Source: Pseudomonadota bacterium (lineage in GTDB: Bacteria > Pseudomonadota > Gammaproteobacteria > Acidiferrobacterales > UBA6901). From it: 64,000 nucleotides of DNA. The notes beneath the pieces were generated by a model. It did not search any database. It worked only from the letters and a program-made list of their open reading frames with translations, and had not been told where the DNA came from. The DNA lies in contig JAJXUF010000001.1 in assembly GCA_021783175.1 (NCBI GenBank), positions 50,876-114,875 of the forward strand, given 5' to 3'. Below, one piece after another: positions 34,194-42,146 of the stretch; within the stretch, counting starts at the first letter, position 1, and the number at the start of each line of letters is the position of its first letter. The position numbers and the translations under genes are program-made.

Positions 34194-34465
34194 CAGGAAT
34201 CACTCCAGGTCTCGCTCGTGACGCGATCGCGTTCGCGCCGCGCCGCCAGCATGACGCGCACGAACGGCCATTCGTCGCCGAGCAGGATGCCAGCAGCAGC
34301 CACGCCCAGCGCACAGACTGCACCGAATGCAGTGAACGCCTTGAGCGCTGGCGGTAGAAGCAGCGTAAAGAGCAGCAAAGGCAGGAAAATCACCGCACTT
34401 ACGGCGGAAATGAGCGGCAGGCCAAATACCTCGCGCGCCTGGAGGCGACGATTGAAGGCGCACAT
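34193..34465 (-). CDS. VirB3-like T4SS membrane protein
   Basis: A 90-residue protein starting at the ATG at 34465, which shares one base with the virB2-like stop (TGATG). The beginning NRRLQAREVFGLPLI and two adjacent hydrophobic segments (ISAVSAVIFLPLLLFTLLL; FTAFGAVCALGVAAAGILLG), then a short C-terminal charged tail, match VirB3. Its stop overlaps the virB4-like start in the same way. VirB3 normally works as a partner of VirB4 at the inner membrane. Confidence 0.75.
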   Translation of the reverse strand: MCAFNRRLQAREVFGLPLISAVSAVIFLPLLLFTLLLPPALKAFTAFGAVCALGVAAAGILLGDEWPFVRVMLAARRERDRVTSETWSDS

Positions 34466-34782
34466 CAGGCGGCAACGAGGGCGGCAATGCCGTAGGCGAG
34501 CGCCGCAACAATAATACCCAGCGCACCCCACAGTACCTGCCGTTTCCCTCCCTCCGGATCGCCAGCACCCATCTTGATCGCGCCCACGATGATGCCGATG
34601 ATTCCGACGATACCGGCAATCAAGGCCAGAATGTCGCTGATTGCCTTACCTTTGGCCTCAACTGCGCCGCGCAGATCCGACCCTTGCGCATAGCTCGGCA
34701 GCGTGAAGCTGTCGGCACGCACAATGCTCGTCACGGCGGTGAAACTCAAAAGCACCAGTAATCCGACTAGCAACCGCTTCAT
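34465..34782 (-). CDS. VirB2/TrbC-like pilin
   Basis: A 105-residue protein. It has a signal peptide (cleavage near VRA|DSF), a short hydrophilic segment, and two membrane helices (ISDILALIAGIVGIIGIIVG and VLWGALGIIVAALAYGIAAL) joined by a polar turn (GDPEGGKRQ). This is the VirB2/TrbC pilin layout. It is the first gene of the operon and is preceded by AAAGGAGGG, a strong ribosome-binding site, as expected for a highly made pilin. The mature pilin would be about 82 residues. Confidence 0.82.
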   Translation of the reverse strand: MKRLLVGLLVLLSFTAVTSIVRADSFTLPSYAQGSDLRGAVEAKGKAISDILALIAGIVGIIGIIVGAIKMGAGDPEGGKRQVLWGALGIIVAALAYGIAALVAA

Positions 34783-35551
34783 GGGCTCGCCCTCCTTTGG
34801 CTTTACGGCAATCTGTAGCAGTCAGCGCCGCGCGTCCTGCGCGCCGGCAGGTCATCAGTATTGTCAGGTCACCTCATCAGTTTGGGAGTGTTGCAAACAG
34901 CGCCTGTCCCGCGCGCGACCAATGCACGGCGTGCAGCAGGCAAGCGCGGCCGGCGGGTGAATGCCGGGGCAATAGCAACTGGGTGTGCGCATGAAGCGAG
35001 TTTGCAGGTATGTAGGAAGTGGCAGGTTGCCGCCGCCGGTGCGCGAGGCATGATTGAAGCGGCAATGGTGAGAGTGCCGGGGCGCGGTGGGGTCAACCCA
35101 TGCGCGGGCATACACAGTCCGCCGATGGCCGGCGTGCAGCTTGCGGGCGTTCCTGCCGCTTGTATTGTTGTTCTGCATAGCCGTCGCTCCATGACGGTCA
35201 ATGTCGTCTTCTATATACAACCTTTGCTTCTCAATGTCACTACTCAGAAAAAGAATTGTAATTAAGGAGCAGTCGTAAAGTGCATCCAATCTGGCGGCGG
35301 GATTTTATTTTTTTGGTTGCAGTGAAAGTGGCCCGATTACTGCATCACCATATCTGGTGCAAGTTGGCACTCGCGCCATATTGAATCCCGCACCAAACGA
35401 TGGCAGGCTTTGGCGCGCAGGAAGCCGTATTCCGCCAGGTAGGGGCCGTGGATCGTGCCAGAGAGAACTATTTATTAGTCTTTGCTGATATTGAAGTTTT
35501 GGGAGAAAGCGAGAGAAACCAGTTGCATTGAATTGCGGAGGAAAACACAAC
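34783..35551. other. Intergenic region upstream of the T4SS-like operon, no supported gene
   Basis: About 770 bp between divergent genes. Overlapping frames occur on both strands (a minus frame 34869-35201 and a plus frame 34861-35265), but neither shows a recognisable domain, signal or good ribosome-binding site. The promoter of the virB2-like operon should be here; an AT-rich stretch at 35200-35270 could serve either direction. A VirB1 lytic transglycosylase, often located here, is absent. Confidence 0.4.
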
Positions 35552-36511
35552 ATGCGTTGTATCAAAAGCAAGCACCAACTCCAGCTCCTGCCGTTTTTGG
35601 TTCTAGCATTACTCACGTTGTCACTGCCAGCGCGGGCGGAAAACCTCAAACCCTTCATTATGGGCAACCCACCGGCCGGCGGAATGAGCTTAAACGACGT
35701 AACTAATCTGGTGGAATTGCAGCTGGAGACTCAGGGCTTCGTGGTTGCCGGCCAATATTCTCCTTACCCGTCAGCGATGGTCATTGTGGTCACCGATGAT
35801 GCACTCAAAATGGCTGCCGCCCGGGCACAAAATGGCGGTTTCGGGGCCGGCGAACGCGTTGCCATCACTAGCGTCGGCGGCAATCTCCAGGTCTCCTACG
35901 TGAATCCGCAGTATATGGGTGTCGCTTACGGCATGGGCGATCTCGGCCTAGTGTCCAAGCAGATGGCAAATGCCCTGGGCGCTCAGTTCACCTTTGGCTC
36001 AAAAAACGGAATCGATTCAAAGGCGCTGGGGCCAGGCAATTATCACTACATGATGGGGATGCCTTATTTTGGTGACGTCGATCGTCTGGCGAAATACCCC
36101 AGTTACGCTGTCGGCGTCGCGACGGTCGAAAGGAATCTTGCCGCGCATGCCGGCGGCACGACCAAGGTCTACCGCATTGATCTTCCGGGCAAGCAGGTGA
36201 GCGTATTCGGTGTTGCCATCGACAAGGGTGATCCGAAACTGCATATCATTGATACGGACAAGAAGATCATGGATATCATCGACTATGGGCCGAACCGCGC
36301 GACCGCATTTCTGCCGTACGAAATGATAGTCGAGGGCGACAAGGCATATGCCTTGCCCGCACGCTATCGCATACCGCTCTGCTTCCCCGACACGGCGATG
36401 ATGGGTGAACATGGTTTCACCAAGATCATGAGCGCCCCGCGCGGAATCAAGAGGGCGCTGAAAGCTGTGGCGGCAATGCCTGAAGGACAATCCGACCAGT
36501 CGGTTCAATAA
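35552..36511 (+). CDS. Periplasmic protein, DUF302-like, function unknown
   Basis: A 319-residue protein. The ATG at 35552 is chosen for the GCGGAGG before it and the signal peptide behind it (FLVLALLTLSLPARA|ENL). The segment from about residue 50 (VELQLETQGFVVAGQY) to about 130 (LQVSYVNPQYMGVAYGMGDL) has the alternation seen in DUF302 proteins, which handle hydrophobic or redox-active small molecules; this is only a resemblance. A conserved-looking HYMMGMPYFGDVDRL and a C-terminal IPLCFPDTAMMGEHGF follow. It is followed by a strong terminator and is probably a single-gene unit. Divergent from the T4SS-like operon; no functional link is proven. Confidence 0.65.
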   Translation: MRCIKSKHQLQLLPFLVLALLTLSLPARAENLKPFIMGNPPAGGMSLNDVTNLVELQLETQGFVVAGQYSPYPSAMVIVVTDDALKMAAARAQNGGFGAGERVAITSVGGNLQVSYVNPQYMGVAYGMGDLGLVSKQMANALGAQFTFGSKNGIDSKALGPGNYHYMMGMPYFGDVDRLAKYPSYAVGVATVERNLAAHAGGTTKVYRIDLPGKQVSVFGVAIDKGDPKLHIIDTDKKIMDIIDYGPNRATAFLPYEMIVEGDKAYALPARYRIPLCFPDTAMMGEHGFTKIMSAPRGIKRALKAVAAMPEGQSDQSVQ

Positions 36512-36531
36512 GTTCCGGTGTTTTCGTCATG

Positions 36532-36567
36532 ACAGGCCGGGCTGATCCCCGGCCTGTTTTCTTTTTT
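36532..36567 (+). terminator. Intrinsic terminator
   Basis: ACAGGCCGGG (36532-36541) pairs perfectly with CCCGGCCTGT (36548-36557), a 10-bp GC-rich stem with a 6-base loop, followed by TTT-C-TTTTTT. It ends the 35552 transcript. Confidence 0.93.
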
Positions 36568-36745
36568 GTCCATTAGGAATTTACGTGAATTGGCAGGTGC
36601 CTTGGTCACGCGGTTTGCCGGCGTTCTTTGGGTGCGGCATCGGGGACTCGGCACGGGCGACCCGGAAGCGGTAAGATTCCATGCTAGAGCGCAGATCATT
36701 GTCTGCGCGGTGAAAGTGAAGTGCCGATCAATACGGGTTAAGCGC

Positions 36746-37147
36746 ATGAAAGAAATCAAGGTTACTGACTTCGCACAGATCAAAAACGAGTTAAACAAGT
36801 ACAAGAAGGGCAAGAAACTCGACATCCGCCAGTTTAATCAAGCCGCGCGACTGGCGTGGCTCGGAAAGGCTGTCATGATGCCGCTCGATGTGGAGGATCC
36901 CGCTACCCGGTCGTATCTGCTGTATCTCGATCATCCGGATACATTCGCTGCACATTTCCTCAATCTGGATGAGGATCTGGTTGGCCATATCTTTATCCTC
37001 GATGCAGAGCAAGGCAATTACCTGGCGCAGATCTTGGAGCAGGGTGTGCGTGATCGCGCCGCACTGCTGGAAGATCTCGACCGACGCGAATTCTATTTCG
37101 GCAAGTTCTTCCGGCCCAATTCGGAAGAACCTGGCGGCGGTGAGTGA
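36746..37147 (+). CDS. Conserved-looking hypothetical protein upstream of a lipoate-ligase-like gene
   Basis: A 133-residue, mostly helical, soluble protein (starting MKEIKVTDFAQIKNELNKYK). I do not recognise a family. No signal or membrane segment is seen. Charged and acidic stretches (LDEDLVGHIFILDAEQ, ALLEDLDRREFYFGKFF) suggest a small regulatory or carrier-like protein. The start is ATG 36746; the frame is open farther upstream, but that part crosses the terminator region and looks non-coding. Its stop overlaps the GTG of the lipoate-ligase-like gene by 8 bases, so the two are translationally coupled, and a third gene is coupled in turn. Confidence 0.65.
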   Translation: MKEIKVTDFAQIKNELNKYKKGKKLDIRQFNQAARLAWLGKAVMMPLDVEDPATRSYLLYLDHPDTFAAHFLNLDEDLVGHIFILDAEQGNYLAQILEQGVRDRAALLEDLDRREFYFGKFFRPNSEEPGGGE

Positions 37148-38237
37148 ACAGCAGATCACGACCATCGAACCGGTGCATCCACAAGCCCGCTTTATCAATC
37201 TAGGCGCGCTTGCCCCGAGGGCGCTGCATGCGGCGTATTGCGGCTTGGCGGCCGCCCAACAAGCAGACGCGCAGCCGATCCTGGTTGTGGCACAGAGTGT
37301 CTCAACCCACTTGTGTCTCGGACAGTCGCAAACGCCGCAGGTGGAACTCGACATCGATGCCTGCACGCAGGCGGGTGTCGAGATTGTGCGCCGACCCCTG
37401 GGTGGCGGTACGGTGCTTGTCGATGGAGATCAGCATTGCATATTTTTCATCTTGCCGCAGTCGATGAGCGCTGCCCGACCAGCGCGTATTTTCAGTTACT
37501 GTCTTAATCCGCTGGCCCGGACTTTCGGACGTTTTGACATTGCCGTGCGTCAAGTTGGACGCAGCGATCTGTGGTGCGGTGGGTCGAAGATCGCCGGCAG
37601 TGGCGCGGCTACCATCGGACACAGCATGGTTCTTGGCACCAGCATTGTTATGGATTTTCCGCATGCGCTTTTTTCCGAACTGGTGAGCGCGCCTTCGGCC
37701 GAATTCCGTGCGTGGTTGAATGATGCCCTGCCCGAGGCATTCATGCCGTGGCAGGCGCTGGCAACCGTGCCATCCGAGGCGGTGATTTATCGCGCGCTGG
37801 GCGCGGCGGTGGAGGAAACGCTTGGCTGGCGATTGCATGCGAGCGCGCCTTCGGCGGCCGAATTGCATGCCATGCAAGATGCCGAGGAGGAGTTGCAGCG
37901 TGACCTGGCCGAAGCGGATGATGTGCCCGCTGCGCGCCGCGTGGCGCACGGTATCAAGCTTAACGCGTCGACCTTTCTCACGGAATCCGGCGGCGAGCGT
38001 GGCTGGCTGCGTATTCTGATAAAAAACCGTTCTATTGCCCGCATCGCTGCGCAGGACGCGCATGCCTGTGCCACACTGCAAGCCTGTGTCGGCAGCAAGT
38101 TGCTGCCGGCCGAGCTGCATCACCGACTTGAACGCGTGATGGCACGCGACGACGCGCGCGCATGGCAAGAGAGTATTGCGCTCTCTGCATTGGGAACACA
38201 GACGGATGAAGCCGCCGTCTTGGGAGATGAAGCATGA
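37140..38237 (+). CDS. Lipoate--protein ligase A-like protein
   Basis: A 365-residue protein from GTG 37140. The BPL/LPL catalytic domain is indicated by SVSTHLCLGQSQ, RRPLGGGTVLVDGDQHCIF (equivalent to the RRxxGGGxVxHD loop; the His is replaced by Val-Asp) and SDLWCGGSKIAGSG with the catalytic-type Lys near residue 150. HSMVLGTSIVMDF corresponds to the HHGTLL motif. The last ~130 residues form an extra domain with ALGAAVEETLGWRL and LNASTFLTESGGERGWLR, similar to the accessory domain of some ligases. Such enzymes activate lipoate (or octanoate) with ATP and attach it to lipoyl domains. No E2 or GcvH target is in the window, so the target is unknown. It is the middle gene of a three-gene coupled operon. 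Confidence 0.78.
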   Translation: MSEQQITTIEPVHPQARFINLGALAPRALHAAYCGLAAAQQADAQPILVVAQSVSTHLCLGQSQTPQVELDIDACTQAGVEIVRRPLGGGTVLVDGDQHCIFFILPQSMSAARPARIFSYCLNPLARTFGRFDIAVRQVGRSDLWCGGSKIAGSGAATIGHSMVLGTSIVMDFPHALFSELVSAPSAEFRAWLNDALPEAFMPWQALATVPSEAVIYRALGAAVEETLGWRLHASAPSAAELHAMQDAEEELQRDLAEADDVPAARRVAHGIKLNASTFLTESGGERGWLRILIKNRSIARIAAQDAHACATLQACVGSKLLPAELHHRLERVMARDDARAWQESIALSALGTQTDEAAVLGDEA

Positions 38238-38617
38238 CTGAGCCGACGGTAGCCAGGCGTCTGCAGCGCAAATTCATCCTGATGACGAGCGACGCCGAGA
38301 TGCGTGCGCAACTTGGCGCGCTCGTCCCCGATGACTGGGAAATGGTAGTGGTGCGCGAACTCGATGAGATCGGCGACTGGGCGGACATTCTTCTGTACCG
38401 CTTCCTGCTGCTCGATCTCGACGATCAGCAGATCGGCGATCCGGTCCAGATTATGCGCGATCTACGCGTGCAGTACATGCTGCAAATCGCCGTATTCTGC
38501 TTCGGCGGCACCAGGAACGCACGCGATGAAATGCGCCTCAACCGGGCTGACCGCTTTTTCGAGCGCGCCGAAATCGGTCAGCATCTGGCGCAGTTCCTGC
38601 AGCAGTTCGCATGGTGA
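38234..38617 (+). CDS. Response-regulator receiver-like protein (pseudo-receiver)
   Basis: A 127-residue protein with the alternating strand/helix plan of a receiver domain: KFILMTSDAEMRAQL, VVVRELDEIGD, FLLLDLDDQQIG and LQIAVFCFGGTRNA. An Asp lies at the place of the phosphoacceptor (LLLDLDD), but the acidic pair near the start and the conserved Lys of receiver domains are not evident, so it may not be phosphorylated. There is no output domain. ATGA overlap with the lipoate-ligase-like gene shows co-translation. A role in controlling that enzyme is an inference. The 3' end is 30 bp from the convergent GGDEF/HD-GYP gene. Confidence 0.55.
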   Translation: MTEPTVARRLQRKFILMTSDAEMRAQLGALVPDDWEMVVVRELDEIGDWADILLYRFLLLDLDDQQIGDPVQIMRDLRVQYMLQIAVFCFGGTRNARDEMRLNRADRFFERAEIGQHLAQFLQQFAW

Positions 38618-38647
38618 AACGGTTGCCGGCGCGCAGGCGCCTGTTGA

Positions 38648-40777
38648 CTAGCAGCCCGGACCCAGGTTGTTGCGCTTGCCGGGCGGTGTTACCAGATGAT
38701 TGCCGCCTTCTGCGGGCGGTGGCTCGGTAATGGCCAAGTTGACGAAAACCTGCGCAATATGCGAATCGAATCGGGTGCCCGCTCCTTGCATAATCGCTTC
38801 GCGCGCTGACTGTGGACTCAACGCATCGCGATAGGGACGGGTGGTGGTGAGTGCGCAATAGCGATCTGCGACGGCCATGACCTGCGCCAGCACGGGGATG
38901 GCATCACCCTTCAGTCCGTCCGGATAGCCCGAGCCATCAAAGCGTTCGTGGTGTGCGCGCACGATCGGCGCCAAGTGCCGCAGCGCCGGCACGTTTTCGA
39001 GAATCTCCGCTGCCAGCAGCGGGTGCCGGCGAATTATCTTCCAGTCGTCTTCCGTCAGCGGCTCCTTGGAGTTGATCAGATCATCGGGAATTACAATGGT
39101 CCCAATGTCGTGCAGCTGGGCGGCCGCGCGCAGTGTTTCAATTTGATCCGGCTGCATGTTGAGCGCATGCCCGAGTTCGACTGCGTAATGCGTTACGCGC
39201 TCGGAATGATCGTGAAAGCCGCTTTTTGAGTCGATGGCGGTACGGATGGCGCCAATGTTTTCAAGGCTGCGATTGAGCAGATCGCTCATCTGGTAGGGAT
39301 CGTGTTCCAGCGTGCGCGCCAGCATTTGCCGGTAAAACACCGATTGATTGCGGCCTTGGCGCTTGGCTGTATACAGTGCCTGGTCAACATGCTCAAGCAG
39401 GATCTCGCGGCTCTCGCCACATGCGGGGAAACAGGCAACTCCTTCGCTGACAGTAAAGTGCAGTTCGGCGCCGCCTGGAAGTTTCACCGCGGCGTCGGCC
39501 ACCGCGCTGCGGACGCGTTCCGCCACCAGACCTGCTCCGCTTCCGCTGTCGGTGCCTGGCAGCACCAGCAGAAATTCCTCGCCGCCGACGCGCGCGGCCA
39601 GATCCACTTCGCGCACTTGTTCCAGGAGGATTTGCGCAAGAATCTGAAGCACTCGATCGCCGACCGGATGTCCGTGTGTGTCGTTGATTTCCTTGAAGCG
39701 GTCAATGTCGATGGAAATGAGCGCAAAAGGCTTGCCGGTACGATGAGCGCGTCCGATTTCGGTGCTGAGGCGCGCTTCCGCTTTACGCCGGTTGGCCAGA
39801 CCGGTCAGTGCATCCGTCTCTGCGAGGTCGAGAGTAGCTGCATGCGCGCGCGCGTTGGCGATCGCCTGCGCTGCCAGGTAGGAAAAGGTCTCGGCAATGG
39901 CAATTTCATCGAAATCGAACTCATCGCGGTCCGAGCGGTACAGGTATAGCAGACCAAGGGGCTTGTTCTTGGTAAGAAGCGGCATGCACAGAAAGGCGCG
40001 GATACCTTCCGCGCGCGCGAGGTCGGAAAGCTGATGCCTGTTTCCGGCACGGTCGCTTGCAAGTATGTAGCCGCCACGCCGAAAGACGTCGTCCGCCAGA
40101 CCGCCCGGGCGAAATTCCATTTTTTCCATGAAATGCTGCGACAGTCCGAGCGACACCGAGTTTGCGAAACTCTGGGTGATTTCATCGAAGAACGCAATGC
40201 ATGCTGCGGATGCGTGCGTCAAACCGATGCCGTGATTCATGATGCGGTCGAGAATCTCTTCCAGGCTGAGCGACGAGGTCAGCGCCAGAGCCACTTCGTT
40301 GAGTGCCTCAAGGCGCGTCGTCTTGGCTTGAACAGCGCGCGCCATGCGGTTGAACGTTTCAATAAGTTCGGCGATTTCGTCGTTGGCGCGCGCCCGGACC
40401 GTCTCGTCGTAGGTGCCGGCTGCAATGGCGCGCGAGGCGTCGGTCAGGCGGCGCAACGGCATCATGAATTCGTGCCGTGCACGTCGCACCGCGGCCGCGG
40501 CGACAGTTACCGCTAATACAAGAAACGCGGCTTGCGCGGCAGCGAGCCAGATGGCGCCGTGGAAGCCGAAATATATCAGTCCGACGATGCCGGTCACGAG
40601 CAGGGCAAAGGCGCTGGCGCCGACCAGAAAATTCAGCCAGGCGGGCGATTGGCGTCTGCGCATGCCGCGCTTGTCCCAGAAGCGCGGGCTGTTGGCGCGC
40701 CGCTCTTCCCTGGCGAGCTCGTCGCCGGAGGATGATGCGGTCGCGCGGCGGCGGCGAAACGGCAATATGACTGTCAT
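38648..40777 (-). CDS. Membrane HAMP-GAF-GGDEF-HD-GYP cyclic-di-GMP enzyme
   Basis: A 709-residue protein. Order: basic N-terminus; two membrane helices (about 46-71 and 76-97); HAMP-like linker (about 98-152; LIETFNRMARAVQ); GAF domain (about 165-310); GGDEF domain (about 325-480) with intact GGEEF and an RxxD inhibitory site five residues before it (REVD); HD-GYP domain (about 520-690) with LHDIGT, HHERFDGSGYPDGL and the usual later HD-type residues. The GGDEF half should make cyclic-di-GMP and the HD-GYP half break it down, so net activity depends on sensing through GAF/HAMP. The HD-GYP motif is HDIGT where HDIGK is usual. It likely influences biofilm and EPS behaviour, consistent with the left part of the window. 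Confidence 0.93.
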   Translation of the reverse strand: MTVILPFRRRRATASSSGDELAREERRANSPRFWDKRGMRRRQSPAWLNFLVGASAFALLVTGIVGLIYFGFHGAIWLAAAQAAFLVLAVTVAAAAVRRARHEFMMPLRRLTDASRAIAAGTYDETVRARANDEIAELIETFNRMARAVQAKTTRLEALNEVALALTSSLSLEEILDRIMNHGIGLTHASAACIAFFDEITQSFANSVSLGLSQHFMEKMEFRPGGLADDVFRRGGYILASDRAGNRHQLSDLARAEGIRAFLCMPLLTKNKPLGLLYLYRSDRDEFDFDEIAIAETFSYLAAQAIANARAHAATLDLAETDALTGLANRRKAEARLSTEIGRAHRTGKPFALISIDIDRFKEINDTHGHPVGDRVLQILAQILLEQVREVDLAARVGGEEFLLVLPGTDSGSGAGLVAERVRSAVADAAVKLPGGAELHFTVSEGVACFPACGESREILLEHVDQALYTAKRQGRNQSVFYRQMLARTLEHDPYQMSDLLNRSLENIGAIRTAIDSKSGFHDHSERVTHYAVELGHALNMQPDQIETLRAAAQLHDIGTIVIPDDLINSKEPLTEDDWKIIRRHPLLAAEILENVPALRHLAPIVRAHHERFDGSGYPDGLKGDAIPVLAQVMAVADRYCALTTTRPYRDALSPQSAREAIMQGAGTRFDSHIAQVFVNLAITEPPPAEGGNHLVTPPGKRNNLGPGC

Positions 40778-40965
40778 CTATTCGCGACTCGTGCAGTAGA
40801 ATGGGCTTAAAAGCCCGCGAATCCCGCCTTAATTGCTATCTTTTTTGGGGTTGGCCGGCTATTTATCAACCGCCCGATGCGGGTGATCTCGGTGCCGCTG
40901 AAAATGGGGGTCGCCGAAACGACCGCCCGCTTATTTTCTAATTATAGTTGCTGCAGAGGTGGTTT

Positions 40966-41020
40966 GTTTGGCCGGGAAAGCCCCGGCCGGCCGGCGCAAA
41001 GGCCGGCGGCGGGACCATGG
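40966..41020 (-). terminator. Tandem GC-rich hairpins after the bacteriohemerythrin gene
   Basis: Two neighbouring inverted repeats (GGCCGGG...CCCCGGCC at about 40970-40990 and GCCGGC...GCCGGC at about 40991-41012) lie 20-70 bases after the minus-strand hemerythrin stop. There is no T-run, so termination is possible but not certain. The rest of 40778-41038 shows no gene. Confidence 0.4.
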
Positions 41021-41038
41021 CAAGTCAAGAAAGGCGGA

Positions 41039-41461
41039 TCAGCTGACGGCCGCGGCGGGCTGTTCGGACCCAATCAGGTAGGGGGAATATTGTTTGTCCG
41101 ACCCCAGGATATGGGCATTAAGCCACATTTTGATGAACTCCATGCATTGTCCTTCAACGCCTGGGGCGCCTGCTTGTAGTTGTTTCTGGTAGCCCTGGAC
41201 GAGGCGCACCAGCTTTTCGTGGTTGAGGTGATGCTTGGGCAGTTCGGGATAACCGCATTTCTTGAGGATGCGCTCCTCGTCGTCAAAGTGGTAACGGGTG
41301 TATTCGATGAGCTCGCCGAAAATCTTCTCCATAGTGCCGCGAGTGGCGCCTCTGCTGTGCTCACCGTGAAAGTTATTGCCGATGCTGAACAGGCGCTGAT
41401 GCTGGGCGTCGATTTCGCTGAAACCAACGCTAAACATGTCACTCCAGACAAACAAAGTCAT
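41039..41461 (-). CDS. Bacteriohemerythrin
   Basis: A 140-residue protein with the complete set of seven di-iron ligands of the hemerythrin family: His21 (EIDAQHQRL), His58 and Glu62 (YHFDDEE), His77 and His81 (HHLNHE), His117 and Asp122 (NAHILGSD). The length is a little more than the usual ~135. Bacteriohemerythrins bind O2 reversibly at a di-iron site and serve in oxygen sensing, storage or delivery. No fused signalling domain is present. Adjacent cyclic-di-GMP genes may link oxygen to that signal, but no direct connection is visible. Confidence 0.94.
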   Translation of the reverse strand: MTLFVWSDMFSVGFSEIDAQHQRLFSIGNNFHGEHSRGATRGTMEKIFGELIEYTRYHFDDEERILKKCGYPELPKHHLNHEKLVRLVQGYQKQLQAGAPGVEGQCMEFIKMWLNAHILGSDKQYSPYLIGSEQPAAAVS

Positions 41462-42146
41462 GATTTACCCCCTGGCCCGGGAATGCCGGATATCGGACAT
41501 TCGTGTTTGCATGCCTGTTAACGTGTCCGGTGACCACTGTTGAACAGGTTGGGTTTTACATCTCCTCTATTCATCTAGCAGATGTGTGGGTATTGTCAAA
41601 GTATGAATAAATGTGGGGGTATGCAATCTAGCCGTGACAGGTGGGCAGTACCCGCCGTGATGCGGCCAATCGCATTCAAAGATCGACCTCTCACGTCAGG
41701 CAAAACTTTAAAGTGACGACTGCGGTATTCGTGCCTTGCCAGTGCGCGCCCACACGGACCACGGCGTTTGTGTCAACGGCACCAGACATATGCCGAAAGA
41801 CTGTAACGGCAAATTGATGTGGTACAGATTTTGCTTCGAGAGTAACAGCTAGAGGACGTTCAGTAGCCTGGCAAGGCGTGAATTGTCCACGATTTATTGG
41901 GGGCCGATGGTCAGCGATTAGCTTGACAAAGCCCTACGGACTACCTAGGAATAGTATAGCGAAAGCTATATTACTAATGGGGTGAGCGCGCCGCCCGGGC
42001 ATTCCTGGGTGAGCCTGCGAAGTCGGCGCAATTTTAGTCAAATCGCAAACAAGAATACGGCCTGTTGGTTCAGCACAAGGACGTGTCCAAACTTGCATGC
42101 ATGCTATATCACTACATGATTATATTCTGACTTACTGAGGCAATTT
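41462..42146. other. Long intergenic region without a supported gene
   Basis: About 685 bp between divergent genes. A perfect hairpin TATAGC-GAAA-GCTATA is at 41955-41970, following a TTGACA at about 41921. No frame shows coding character. Promoters for the hemerythrin and rhodanese genes are presumably here. Confidence 0.4.

Noticed and set aside
34861..35289. Overlapping frames on both strands upstream of virB2, one Cys-rich
   Set aside because: No domain, no signal peptide, poor ribosome-binding sites and three competing frames; looked for VirB1 or VirB7 and found neither.
25449..35551. The T4SS-like region as an integrative conjugative element
   Set aside because: No integrase, relaxase, coupling protein, tRNA or attachment repeats were seen.
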